Below, piece by piece: positions 13,401-25,259 of a stretch of DNA of 64,000 nucleotides (position 1 is the stretch's first letter; every line of letters starts with the position of its first letter). The position numbers and the translations under genes are program-made. The DNA is taken from the NCBI RefSeq assembly GCF_002443255.2, contig NW_019211456.1, forward strand, positions 52,760,486-52,824,485, read 5' to 3'. This stretch comes from Varroa destructor. Lineage: Eukaryota > Arthropoda > Arachnida > Mesostigmata > Varroidae. A model generated the notes under the pieces. That model had not been told where the DNA came from. It saw only the letters and a list, made by a program, of their open reading frames with translations, and did no database searches.

Positions 13401-16400
13401 TCTTAGTTGGTAGTCTTGCCACTAATAGGTACAAATAAATTCGTAAATTATTCCATCGAAGAGTACCTGAGATGAAGATGAGAGAGGGAGACAAACCTTG
13501 CTGGCCGAAACAGAGGGTCTTTCTTCAAAAACCAATGCGCTTATAGGTTCATTTCAAATTTCCAAATTTCTCCAAACTCCAAATTTTATATCGAGCATGC
13601 AGGTTTCGCATGCAATTTTTTGAGACTGGATACTCGAACGGTGAGTACAGAATGATTAAAAAAATTCAAAGTTATCTAAAATATCAATTTAAATGAAGTG
13701 GCTTTATCTGTAGGATAACATTAGTGGAACATTATGCGCATTTGTGAATTTTTTCACTACACAGGACGATACAAGTTACTATGAAATAAGGAAACCGGTT
13801 TTTCAAGAAAGCGGAGGATACAGATAAGTTGGGATGGGCCATGCTGACATTAGTTTTTATATGTGCAGGGTTTACTTACGGGGAACGCTCCCCCACAGCG
13901 GCTTATGAATGATAAGCGTCCTTCTATTCTACCTCTGCCATTACGCTTAAGGGTTGAACGGTCGAGAAGATGTTGCGAATGTGTCACAATTGTTTGCCTA
14001 GTATGCGCGAAATTTCATTTCTGAATAGTGACTGCACACCTTGTTCTTATATAAGAAAGGAATCAAGTTATAGCCCTAGGCCACAAATCAGTAGTTTTGT
14101 TTGAACTTCTAAGCCTGCGCTTGCCAGATGTCCTCTTTCTGTGCTCCAGTATTTTAAACTAATTAGCCCGTTCCTACAGGGCATGCAGTGAGTTTTATTC
14201 GTCGCGAATCCCAGAAGTGGTGCGCTAACTTACTTAAATTTGAAATTTGACCTACATTTATTATACTAGTTATTCTAGCTAGTTAATAAATCGTATTTTC
14301 ACATGACAGGGCAATTTTCACTCTATTCATTGTATACAACGTGGCGTAATTGCACAAAAGGTAATCTATATAGTGATCGCATAGTTAATAGGCTCGGTGT
14401 ACTAGTCTAAATATGAGCTGAGTATTAGCACGCAATGCGGTTTAATATAAAAGTGATGAAGCTAAAATGCAATTTCTCTAATTGATACGTAGCTATCAGC
14501 AGACAGTGATCTTGCGCCATTGTGTCTCTACCTAGTTGTTAGAAAAGCCTAGGCAGACGCAACAGACTTGTGTACACTGGGCACATCGGTTTTTATGATT
14601 GAGGTAATACCAAAACTCTCTGACAAATGGAGCAGTAGAGAGTGTTTCGTACCATACAAGTTATGAGCTCTCACCAACAAAAAAAAAAAACAAGAAATAG
14701 AATGAAAATTGCGTTCGTATCCAATGGTGTAAACCTTCGCAACAAGGACCTGAGCGAAATTAGCGTCGAAGCGTTCATTTATGCTGCATGAGAGCAAAAA
14801 TCTCCCATGGGTGATTATATATAATTACTGTACATCCACCTAGGTAGTCTTGATTTACCGATGATGATTGAGTCTCGACAATTGGTCGGCTACAACCAGG
14901 AAGCGACAAAGCGTTGTGTGATAAAAGACATCATTAGGATGTGAAAGTCTCCGTTTCTCGCCAATTTGCCACGTTAACTGGAAAGCAAACCAATCGTGTT
15001 CAACGACGTCCAGAGACAATAAATGTATTCTTTAACATGTTTAATGCTCAAAAGAGATACATGCGCAGGGAAATTTATCCGTGTAAATTTAAAGAAAAAC
15101 TATATCACTAATAGGTTTTTGCTTTATATTTTACACTAATTATGTTAGAGATATCTTTCGGAGTGCAACATATATCTTTCGTTCACGTTCCATTTGTTGC
15201 ACCGCGCGAAATAGTAACGAAGGAGGATTATCAAAACACCAATACAAAGCATACGAAAGGATCTTGTAGGGTTGGCTTGCTACCTTAATCTCGCTAAACT
15301 TTAATGTGTACTTTATTATTTGAGTATTGCTGCTGATAGAACATTCTGAATTTATTGAACTAGATTTCCGAAGTTTAGATATTGCTAAAACAGATTTCTT
15401 TAGGTTTGGATGATATCAGCAATCAAGATGCCACTTAAGACCTGCCTTGAGTCTTTTGAAACACTAGAAGAATACCGAAAAATGGCTCGTTTAAGGGGTC
15501 TTTATTCCTCATCGTGACATAAGCAAAAGATAGACGGGCTTTTTAACGGTAGATCCTCAAGCGCCCGCTCAGCAGAGTCCACTCTTACTATATACTTTGG
15601 GATTAACTATGAAGTGATGCATCTGGGTTCATACGTGATGGAAGTATTAGCTGGTACCAAGAACCGTTAAAGAACAACGTAAAATGGCTGCTAGAGGTTG
15701 TCTTTCATTTTAAGTCATTCGATCCTAAGAAGTACATTTATCTGCGTGTCATATATTTTTTAGAAGCCCAAAGTCTACGTCTATGGCTTGCAGCAAACGT
15801 GAAATAACCTAGAGAAACAAATGGATAGGTTTGATGCTTTTTTCTAGTTAGGCGCAGTCGTATATTTTAGATGTAAATATATACATTGTTTTTGCAAACG
15901 ACATCAGTCATTATTAGATTATCTTAAATAAAATAGAACTGTTATTTTTAAGTGCTTCTACAGTTGTCAGTTAGAGAACAGAATTATCATAGTCTGTTCT
16001 CCGATTAAGCTAGTTTAGTGCTTATGCGAGCTTTTCATACTTCTGGTAACACTTAATAATCACTTTTCACTGTATTTAGGACTTTCAAACCACCTCTGTA
16101 TCGCGCTGTATTTTTAATCTTCCATAAAACGATATTTTTTCCAACTTCATGTGGACTAGACAATTTTACATAATTTTATTACGTACGTTATCCCTATGAT
16201 GATGATAAAGCGCGTGGTAATAATGTTTTCAGCTTCCGTGCTGGCTGGCAATGGAATCGATTAGTACTGACCAGTTCCAAGTACGCGCGTTCGTCCAGCT
16301 AGTTGATTGATAAGGCCCTTAAAGGCTAATCAAGACTGGAAATGTACAACCATTTACCAAACTTCGCTTATGAACTTTTTACCTACCGATTACAAAGGAT

Positions 16401-16700
16401 CACTAAATGTACCTAATGAAGTATCTTCGTCACATGGAAGCTACATTTTGAAAGCAACTAATGCTGTTATCTACGCGTCGAGTAGATTGGCAGAGAATCA
16501 GTGGCGATATTTGCAGTCCTAAAATTTATTCCAGTAGAGAAGCTCTTCAAGTGAGCTTGACTATCATTTTTTTTGTCTCGGTGTCTGTGACTGTCTCTCT
16601 TTTAAGTATCGATGTAACTCTCATTTCCCATGTCATTGTTGTATTCCTCTGCCAGCCTCCAGGATCTATGTGCACGTATCTGCCATTCATATAATTACAG
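7441..16700. other. AT-rich stretch, probably intron; no gene seen
   Basis: No frame here resembles a known family. The longest, 127 codons at 11424-11807, is rich in Cys, Leu, Ile and Ser. It has no splice or conservation cue and fits chance. A 9-bp inverted repeat, GAAAATTCA with its complement, lies at 11031-11057. If the promoter-like region and the exon at 27.3 kb belong together, this is the first part of a long 5' intron. Confidence 0.5.
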
Positions 16701-17500
16701 CCATACAACTGTCGCGGGTGTCATTCAATTGACGTCTGTCAAGTACAGAAAAGGTGAAACGAAAGAGGTGAACCATCGCTTTTAGTTGGAGGCCGCCACT
16801 CCGCTAACCATGGCTAGAACAAAAGCCTACCCAAGGCGTGACCTCGATTCTCTCTTGCCCTTACAGTCCTTGTTCGTTTTCCTCGTCCCGTTCACACTCG
16901 TATTATGGCTATGGTAAGAGGAAAATCCCTGGCTCTCTTGTGTTCGCGGTCTTCGGAAAGAGGTCTTCTATAGGTGTTGGCGGGACTGCTGCACTGAGGT
17001 CTAGGCCCAGATGGGAGACGCGAGGGCACCTCTCATCGTGACACTCAAGGCTAAGCGAAGATATAGCAGAGATTGCGCAAGGCAGCCAGCTTTTCTCTCG
17101 TATTTTATACTACATGTGTATGGCAACTTGTTGCAGGGCCCTTTAGAATATTAGACAAAGTAAGTGTCTGCACGCATGTGTACAAGAGGCTTCAGCCGAA
17201 AACATACTGGGTAGGAATGGAGTCGATAACTGAAATTTGAGGGTTTTCAACAAGGGGTTCACTCGCGGGCTTCTAGTAGCATTTTTATTACAGAATATGT
17301 TCCGGCCGAAAACAAAAGATTGACGGACCGAATCAACCGTGGCGCGAATTCGCCGACAAAAGGGTCGCTGTGTGCATGAATCTAGGATTATTGTATATTG
17401 TATGCTTGCGCTATTCGAGAATAATTGTTTCTTGCTTGTTAATCTGTGCGTGGATCGATGTGAACTGAATCGCAAAGGAATAAGGGTACTGCCACGTTCT
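16700..17500. other. GC-richer patch with a possible short exon
   Basis: Base composition rises here relative to both flanks. A textbook pyrimidine tract and acceptor (TCTCTTGCCCTTACAG, ending 16866) is followed 47 nt later by the donor ATG|GTAAGAG (16914). The enclosed 47 nt can read as a hydrophobic peptide in one frame. It could equally be an alternative untranslated exon or chance. A 110-codon minus-strand frame at 17143-17475 is Ser-rich and unrecognised. Confidence 0.25.
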
Positions 17501-19555
17501 ACTTAGTCACCCGTATATGTTGATACATACATACATGTACATTGATGTACAGAGAAAGGCGGCGAGCTTGGCTCAACGACCTGTTGAATGAGTCGACAAA
17601 AACGCCTTGCCCTGCCGTGATAACCCGTACCCTAAACAAATATCGACTCATTGATATTCCGAATCTCTATGGAAGCTGTCGATACGATACTGCTAAACAA
17701 CCTTCCCTATATTAGAGGTAGTAGAGGTTTTTTAGGCTGAGCTTGGGAAATCTCGCATCTTTAGTTCTGGCCGTAGCAGCATATATTGAACATGACTCGA
17801 ACCCTTTTGCTCTAAAATTGTTTACTTTTACTGTTATCTTATAAAATTATTGGTGGGCCTACACAAATTTTTCAAAACGTGTAGTCAGATCTCGAGGGTA
17901 CTAATCGAATTGAGAGTATATATATATATGTGTGTGTGTATAGACATATATATGGACTAAAGCCCATTTTTGGAGAAAACCACACTTTTGTCTGTGACCT
18001 TTTTTAACTTATTTTTGGAGCGCTGATATCACGAATCCCTAATGCATTCATTCTGTCAGATTATTCTGAGGGAGCAAAAGGATATATCGACAAAAATAGA
18101 CTTTGACCAAAATAGAGACCGGATGCATTTCATATGTACATGGAAGGCAGCCGATCTCTAGGTGTCATAGGGGTTATGCACGTGTACACAGGAACCAGTG
18201 CGGTTTGGATGTTCCAGACTTTGTATCTTTTTAATATTTCCGAGAGCCTGACACGGTTTCGACTGCTTCAGGTTGTTTTAATTGTGACAGTCTAGATCGT
18301 AGGCGTTAAACAACAGGCTATAATGGGCCTTTGGGGCATAAGCTGTGATCTCAATGGAATTTGACGTTTAAGTCCAAATTAAAAAGGAATATTTTTTCAA
18401 ATACTACATACTAAGTGCCTTTGACTACGAAAAGGCTGCTAATTGCAAAGGCTAAATCTTGCCATGTTAGCGTTAGATGGTTACAAGGCATATTTTTAAA
18501 GTGAATGGTTGAATCTTAAATGTAATTGCTATTTGTGAAAATTAATGAGGTAGAGTCCTAAGCGCTTAAGTGCTAAAAGGACCTTGTCAGGACACACATA
18601 TAATAACCAATTGCATACAGTTACACGTGGCTTACTTATCTCCATATTTTAGACAATGGTGTTAGCAGATATCACAGTCCAAAGCTCTATGGCTATGCAT
18701 TAGTTTTGAAAGGGATGAAGCGTTGTTTTTAAAAATTAAATATGAGCACCTTTTGTGTTTTGTCCATAACCCAGACCTAGCTGAGTGCATATTTGTTATT
18801 CAAATTCGCGCATCATTCGATGCATCAGACTCCTAGTCAAGATCTATCGTATATGCTGTTTTCTCTTCCTTATAGCAACTCGTATGGTAAATATACTAGT
18901 TTGTATGGCTACATAGTATATATGTACTTACTCTACAGTGGCTATAAACCTGTAACGTATAACAGATATGATGGTCGCGCCGTATATTGCTAAATCGAAT
19001 TCTATGAATCTACAAAACACGTATGGTTTTATTGCGTGACTTTTCGTATCTTCCTTGGAATAGTTTTACATTATTAGTGCTTTTTTCAATTTATGAGCAA
19101 CACGGGGGTAATACTGGAAAGAGCCTGATCGCGACGCTGAGCCTTAATCGTGCAAAAATCTTATTTAATTACTTTCTTTTAGAATTCGTCTAAATGACTA
19201 AAAATGTCCGCAGTCGACTTGTTTCGATGACAAAAATTCTGGGACGAGAAAATCTTATGCGTCTGCAACGGATATCCTTGTTGCTAGATAGGTTCCAGTA
19301 ACAGCTTGATGCACATCTGGCTTAGAGTATAGCTAAATAACTATTGAATGCTTTATTAACCACCGTAATAGACTACGAGTAATTGCGCGATTCAGTAGAA
19401 TCTACAAACATCGAAAAATCAAAGTTGTTACAAGTAATACACTAAGCCATAGACACTTATCACTAAATTATTCAGAGTATGAGTTAAAAAACGTCACCGT
19501 ATAGCTTTAGCTAGTGTTAGAAATTGGCTTTCAGATACGACCTCAATTGTTACTA
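17501..19555. other. Unassigned AT-rich stretch
   Basis: No gene seen. It contains the compound TA/TG microsatellite listed separately. It ends at the mariner terminal repeat. Confidence 0.5.
17917..17942. repeat. Compound (TA)n(TG)n microsatellite
   Basis: Alternating TA passes directly into TG units, then a short gap and a second ATATATAT run near 17945-17953. Confidence 0.9.
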
Positions 19556-19585
19556 TTGGGCTGCTCCATAAGCTGGCATCGGAGT
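19556..19585 (+). repeat. Mariner-type terminal inverted repeat (3' end of the element)
   Basis: TTGGGCTGCTCCATAAG directly follows TA, the target dinucleotide of Tc1/mariner elements. It resembles the TTGGGYTGTCCCATAAG class of mariner ends. I did not find the matching repeat on the far side (20.8-21.2 kb), so the 5' end seems eroded or lost. Confidence 0.55.
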
Positions 19586-20480
19586 TTCGCCTATTTTTAA
19601 ATAAGAAAAATTTTTTGCCTAAATTTCTTTAATGACTCTCGCTTATCTCTTAGGCAGCTCTTCAATCCTATTTTTTAGATATCTTTCTTTGCGATAAACT
19701 AGTCAATGGAGTCTGTTGTAGCTTCTAAAAAAAAGACGCTACTTCAATTATTTTTTTAAAGATCGCAGAATATGATACTTGAAAGAAGCAACGTCGGAAC
19801 TATAAGCTGGTCAGACAAATGCGACAATTTTCGGCAAGCCACTGAAGTCGTGTAAAGTCGGGTGTTCGCCATAGTAGAATATGACTTCTCTTTTGTGGAC
19901 CACAACCAATACTTTCCTAAAGGCATTATTGCTTTAAACGGTCAAGCTGTTGATAGCACTTAAGTGAAGTAGCGATTTGGTTGATTGAAAAAAAGCTCAT
20001 AGAAGAGCACTTCAAAGCAATCCTATTAAGTTCACAGCATTACCTCCTTTGGATGGTCTCCCGCTATACCTCTTGTGCAAAGATCTCATTAGCTTTAACT
20101 ATAATCTGGGCTGTGACTTTATGGTAGATTACTGATTTTTTCTCACCCGTAACCATCTTTGCAAGCGGAGGGTTGTTTTCGTTTATTTCCGAAAATGTTC
20201 GGGGGAAAACTTCCATGAGCTCATTAGGAAGCACAGACAAATAAGTGATGAGTCCATAATCCGGCAGGGCATTTTCGAGTGTAACATTTTCATATATGTT
20301 CCTGCCTGTTCTTTCATTGGCTAGCATTTGCTTTGGCCGAATGGGTTGTGCATTTGGACTGCAATTTGCATTTATGAGCTGACGTATTAGGTCAGAGACG
20401 AGTATGCGGGTGTGACCATAAATGTACGTAGTCGGCGACAACGTATCACCATATCGTCGTGTAGACATTAAGTACATTCG
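19556..20480 (-). mobile_element. Dead Tc1/mariner transposase relic (C-terminal two thirds)
   Basis: Read on the minus strand, three frames together follow a mariner transposase in order. First is MVTGEKKSVIYHKV (about 20115-20156), equivalent to the VTGDEKWVxY block. Next is REVIFYYGEHPTLH (about 19850-19895), equivalent to xVIxxHDNARPH. Then PAYSSDVASFKYHILRSLKK (about 19760-19830), equivalent to PPYSPDLAPSDYHLFxSLxx. Last is RIEELPKR near 19660, equivalent to GIxxLPxRW. The three catalytic Asp positions read Glu, Gly and Lys, and frameshifts and stops separate the blocks, so it cannot encode an active enzyme. The element ends at a TA (19554-19555) followed by TTGGGCTGCTCCATAAG, a mariner-type terminal repeat. 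The N-terminal DNA-binding part is not recognisable in the 137-codon frame at 20064-20477. Confidence 0.8.
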
Positions 20481-21784
20481 GCCGCGATTATGGGTTTATG
20501 GGCGATTTATTTATTTATGGGCGATTAGTGGGTTTCTACATTAAGTTGTGCTATTTTTGTAGTTGCCTTAAAATAGTCGTTTTTAAGTTCGTTAACTTGA
20601 CACATTTGAGTATCTTCCCATTTCTTCTGCTTTTTTTTGCAAAGGAGGTAGTGACAGCTTCCTTCGAAAGGTAACGGCGAAAGGAATTTTACCCCATTTC
20701 ACGTATGAGCCACACACATAAGATGGCCAATTTAGCTCTGCCAATTCTGCCAAATAGGTCGGTCCAAAACGACACTCGACTATGACAAAAAGACGTAACT
20801 GCACTAATCCACCTTTTTGATGGCCTGGTTTGTCTCACTTGTTTTCTTTTAAGAGCTTCCACTTATTTTCACGAGAACACGCTTAAAAAGACTGCATTGA
20901 GCTTCGAACGATTTCAAAGATACGGTCGTATACACCGTTTTTTTGCGTGGTTCTGTTTCAAGATGTCTTTTTTTCGAAGCGAACCTTTATAATGGCCTAC
21001 GTATTTGTCATAGTATTAGGAATAAGTTAGTACAATACAAAGACATCCGTCTGCATTTATACCACACCCTGTATGGGTGCGCGTAACTTAGCTTAGTAAG
21101 ACAGCACCTAGTTTACGTTGCACTGGGGCTGGATAAAGCTTACAATATTTCAGAGTAGTGATAGAATGGGCAATAGGAATTTACGACTAGACTGATGGAC
21201 GTGTTTGGACTCTCTCTGGCTGTGTGATTCGCATCCTCGCCTCACAGCTTTAAGTGAACTGCAACTGTAATCGGCAATGTTGTTTGTAGTCTGTATACGC
21301 TGGTTTTATGCTTGGGATCCTTGCTAAGTGCCCTGTTATAGTCTCCGGCACGTCTTACAGTGAAGTCTGAGACGTTTTTGTTATGCGAGGACACTAGAAC
21401 ATCAAAGCATATGAAAACGCTGAGAAAACCGTCGACTTTCTTGTTTGGCTTCGTTCTGCCTAAAAGTTTTGCCTAACCTATTCTTTCATGCGATGCAGGT
21501 AACAAGATTGCTCACCAATTTTTTATTAAAGCACCAAAAGCGAACTTATCAATATACATAACATAGAATGTATCTTATATATAAACATTAGATACAAACT
21601 CACCTATAGTAGACAATAATTTCTGTGAGACAAATACACTGGAACAATACCACGTGTTGAATCAAATTTGTCTTTCAGTCATTTTTTGTGAATTGTGTCT
21701 AGTAAGTTGGGTAGAAGTTTTTCCTACTGAATGGAAAGCAACACCTTTTTCTATTCATGTGACAGTAAGTTATTATGTTTTATG
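20481..21784. other. Unassigned spacer between the two mariner relics
   Basis: Expected to hold the N-terminal part and 5' end of the 19.6-20.5 kb mariner, but no helix-turn-helix block or terminal repeat could be recognised. TATGGGCGATT occurs twice, 20 nt apart, near 20497-20527. The 70-codon minus-strand frame at 20592-20804 has no family resemblance. Confidence 0.45.
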
Positions 21785-22640
21785 CTCTTGTCATTGTTCA
21801 TGACTTTCATCTTTCCACCAAGCGTTATACGCCGTCTTGCCAGATGATAGCGGGTCGCGTTTCAACGAAGTTCTCCAACCATGTTTTGTATTTCTAATCC
21901 GTGGTAAAGGCGGGACCACAAAGATGATTGTCCAGTGAACAAAAGTGATAGATATATGTTGGCACAGTGCCTGGAAAATATGGAGGATACTACAAAAGCT
22001 CTCAATCGAAGTCCAAGAGAGATGCAATTTAACTCGATGCAACCGGGTTAAATAAACGTGCCGACGAACTATCTGGTTCACAAATTTTTTTAGACGAAAA
22101 TTTGGTTAGATCCTGGGCTTTGGCCTTCTTTATGAAGCCCATTTAGTCAGATCTTATCTAGATCGTGCTGACGTGCACGTCACATCATCGGTGATAATTA
22201 TATGAGAAAATCAGTCATTGTGGCCGAGATCTTGGGATGCAATGGTAGACTGTAAGTTCTCGTTGCATTCAGAGTTGATGAAATATTCAAGCTCTAGGTT
22301 CCCCCTGTGTAAACCCAAGGGGCTCAAAGTCATTAGTGACTGTTTTATAACTGCAGCCCATCTTTCAGGGCAATTCCCGATATGTTTATCGGGCGTTTTC
22401 CTTCAAAAGTATTTTCAGATAGATGGTCGCCATCCAACTTAGACGGTTGGCCAGAGCGAGGATATCCTGGAATACGGTTTTCAGGCTTGGTAAGCCACTC
22501 TTGAGCTGTCCTTTTTGTGGTAGTGCTGTTACAGTACATAGAGCAAATAGCCTGAAATTTTTCGGCAGCCTTTTGACCTGGATTAAATACCTAGTACAGA
22601 AGGTGCCGAAAATACACTTTTCTTCTTCTTCTTAATAGAA
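21785..22640 (-). mobile_element. Decayed mariner transposase of the Hsmar1/cecropia type
   Basis: On the minus strand the N-terminal helix-turn-helix part reads NPGQKAAEKF, then TTTKRTAQEWLTK, then PRSGQPSKLDGDHL (about 22420-22600). This matches the xLGHKAAExxRNI, xERTVQxWFxxF and ERSGRPSxxDNDQL series of mariner transposases. Further down, YPPYFPGTVP and YHFCSLDNHL (about 21915-21995) match PHPPYSPDLSP and YHFFKHLDNFL. WLENFVETRP and the QDGV-stop-RLVERW block (about 21800-21880) match FQEFVESR and INKLISRWQ. The spacing suits a 340-residue protein. Stops and frameshifts are frequent, and the catalytic Asp before YHFF is lost. No terminal repeats were found. It differs in sequence from the neighbouring relic, so it is a separate insertion. 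Confidence 0.8.
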
Positions 22641-22645
22641 TATCC

Positions 22646-23340
22646 ATCTTTGAGAAGTTCTTTCAAATTGGGATCGCTTTTACAACACGATGCCGTTACA
22701 GCATCCTGGTAAAGCAGGAGAGACAGTTCCGAATGGGAGGAAAGTAGGAAATAAAAGTTTTTTAAGCGCAGAAATTTTCTTTAAAATTTGAACAAAATGA
22801 ACAGGTTAGCAATATGTTTTCTATGAATAAGATAATTTTTTTTTTGATAAGACGCGTCCATCGATCTCAACAGACGTATGCTAGACGAGAGCATATCAAA
22901 TACTGTGGGATAATGAGACAGTCGCTCTCTGAGTACAGCCTCTACGCTTCTCACACTAACTATTACATCTTGCGCTGAGTCTACAAATAAAGTCTGTAAT
23001 TCATTGCAAATTAGACTGTCATGAGGAACCACAGGCAGCATCCCATCTTTAGTTTCCCGTCAGTGGATCACACACAATAACTGGTCGTTTAGCCCGTGTT
23101 CCATTGCCATTGGGCTGCTATTTGGGCATAATGATTAGCAATGAACCAATAGAGTTCCTCAGTATTCCATTGTTTGAACACACATCGCTTCAAAGGTTCC
23201 ATTAGTAAAGACAGGATGACGGTGGAACCTGTGTGACTGTTGACGGGCATCTTCTTGCAAAATCTTTGCAGGGACGAAGGTATAGTTATAACATGAGCTA
23301 TCAAATCAATGCACGAATTCAACGTGAAGTACAGTGGTGA
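22646..23340 (-). other. Two short minus-strand frames of unknown origin
   Basis: Frames of 86 codons (22781-23041) and 77 codons (23089-23322) follow each other on the minus strand, upstream of the mariner relic and in the same orientation. They are separated by a short frame-broken gap. Neither matches a transposase block I know. They may be debris of another element, or chance. Confidence 0.3.
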
Positions 23341-24500
23341 AGACCGCAGTTGGGGTCGATCTCTTACACTTGTGCTCAGTCGACGTGACGATACGCTATG
23401 GGAGTAATGTCAAATTTTTTCCTCATAATTTAGGATTATTCGTTCGTAAATCATAAGAATCGCATTTTGTTTATTTAAATATTACTTCAAGGCCACTCAA
23501 TCAAACGAATCTTATTGTATTTTTAGTATTTTTTTTTCAGGTTCATAAACTAATATTGTTTTATTAGCTTATTATATGACTAGATTGGTATGGTGAACTA
23601 GATTTTGAACATAAAGAGATTGGCATATCGTTCGAATTGTAATGTTTAAACATCTACAAAAGTGTGTATAATTGTGTTTATTTTAAGTAACTTTTTGCTC
23701 TTTTACGATCATTTTGCTAACTACTTAAATCGATATTCGACCATGTATCTTTGGAATAAAGAGATTACCGTATCACACGTAAAGGCCAATGATTTTATTG
23801 AAAAATTACGAGCAACGATGAATCCCTGCAATAAAAACGAAGCTAATTATGTTGTTACTTATGCCTAATTCTAAGCAATTATTTTACTCATTTCAAAAAC
23901 GTTACAGCAAGAACTGAACAAAATGTACCGCTGAAACTTATAATAGCTTTCTATACTTTGGCAAGGCTTTTCTCATAGCTGATTTATAAATCGTAGTGAA
24001 TACCATTACGTTCGTGTTCATATCGAAGAGGCGTGTTACGTCATAAAAATCTTTTACATTATAACAATCTGTTTGATCAATAGCAGAAACCGAGAAAGTA
24101 CAAAATGGTCCTATTGTGTTAGTTTTTCAGATTTCACTCATCATTTAGTTGATCAAAACTGGGGATGATAATGATGATATTGTAAATGATGGTGCCACGT
24201 TATACATTTTAATTGGTTTATATATCTTTTGTCTGTTGTGGGGAGATGTAGGCACGCGCGTTTGCAGGCACTCGTATTAATGGAGAAGCTTCAATGGATA
24301 TTCCAAGTTACTACTTCTGGTATTATATTTGAATGTTAAGCGCATGATTCTCACATAAAAGGGTACGATTTGTTTCAATCCAAGATATATGTAGATTTTG
24401 AGAAACATAATTTTACTGATTTACCATATTAGGTCCGTTGCGTGATCAGACTTACTGATCAGACTGAATCCTCAGTGAGAGTAGTTTTATGCTTTTAATC
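23341..24500. other. Unassigned AT-rich stretch
   Basis: No gene seen. A 68-codon frame at 23662-23868 starts at GTG and has no recognisable family. The rest is AT-rich sequence with many stops. Confidence 0.5.
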
Positions 24501-24570
24501 TGCTCCGAATCAGCAGAAGAAGGTCTGTGGCATCCTGTCGACTCGATATGCATCCGTCTCGCCTATTAGA

Positions 24571-24897
24571 ATGCACGAACTGCATCCAATGGAAACGCCA
24601 ACTTTCGTTTTACCTATCGCCTACCGAGTGCGTGCCTTTTGGCTACATAGTAATCAAGCAGTTTTTAAAACGGGTGTCGATATTACTGCCACCGCAAGGG
24701 AAGAGGTCATCTTGATGCCCAAATGGGTCTACAAAGTTTTTGCTAGCGCCGGCTGATAAGTGGGTCTCGAGTTCCGTGCTTCAGATCTGAATTTGGATAA
24801 CGAAAATTGGGCTATGCGCAATAATTTGAACGTATCTTGGTCAACTGAGGTCGACCAGCTAGTGGTTCAGTTGCGCTGCTCCAAATAGATCGCAAAA
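24571..24897 (+). pseudogene. Broken coding-like frame, family not recognised
   Basis: A 61-codon frame from ATG at 24571 ends in two adjacent stops (TGA TAA, 24754-24759). The same frame then continues for 45 codons with a coding-like composition (it includes LNLDNENWAMRNNLN and STEVDQLVVQL) before a TAG. A second coding-like piece, SLKELVLGMKERIEGSKK, lies about 200 nt on, near 25100-25150, in a different phase. The pattern suggests a decayed gene or transposon fragment. Base composition is higher in G+C than in the flanks. No domain could be named. Confidence 0.25.
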
Positions 24898-25259
24898 TGG
24901 TGAAGGAAAAGGTAAAAACGGAGTCTCTTTGAATTGCATAGTGACTTGGCAAATTTGCGTTTCTTGGTCTCGTCTTCAGTCTCTACTCACATTGCTGCGA
25001 TCCTTCCGACCAGGGCTGCCCAGATCTATCTAATGGGTTAACTACGTTCCCCAAATAGTTCCGTAGACTTGGCGGCGTCTATTACTTCAATTTGCGCTCA
25101 TTGAAAGAACTTGTGCTCGGAATGAAAGAGCGAATCGAAGGATCAAAAAAAACACAAAAGGACAAAGAAAGTCGATTATGGTGGGCCTAGAAACAGCATA
25201 TCCTCGAAGAGAGCCTCAGGCAAAAGGCCAGTACCTTCATAACACTTTCATCGTCTAAA

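Noticed and set aside
18546..18553. let-7-like seed TGAGGTAG
   Set aside because: Only the seed matches; the rest of the mature sequence and a pairing arm are absent.
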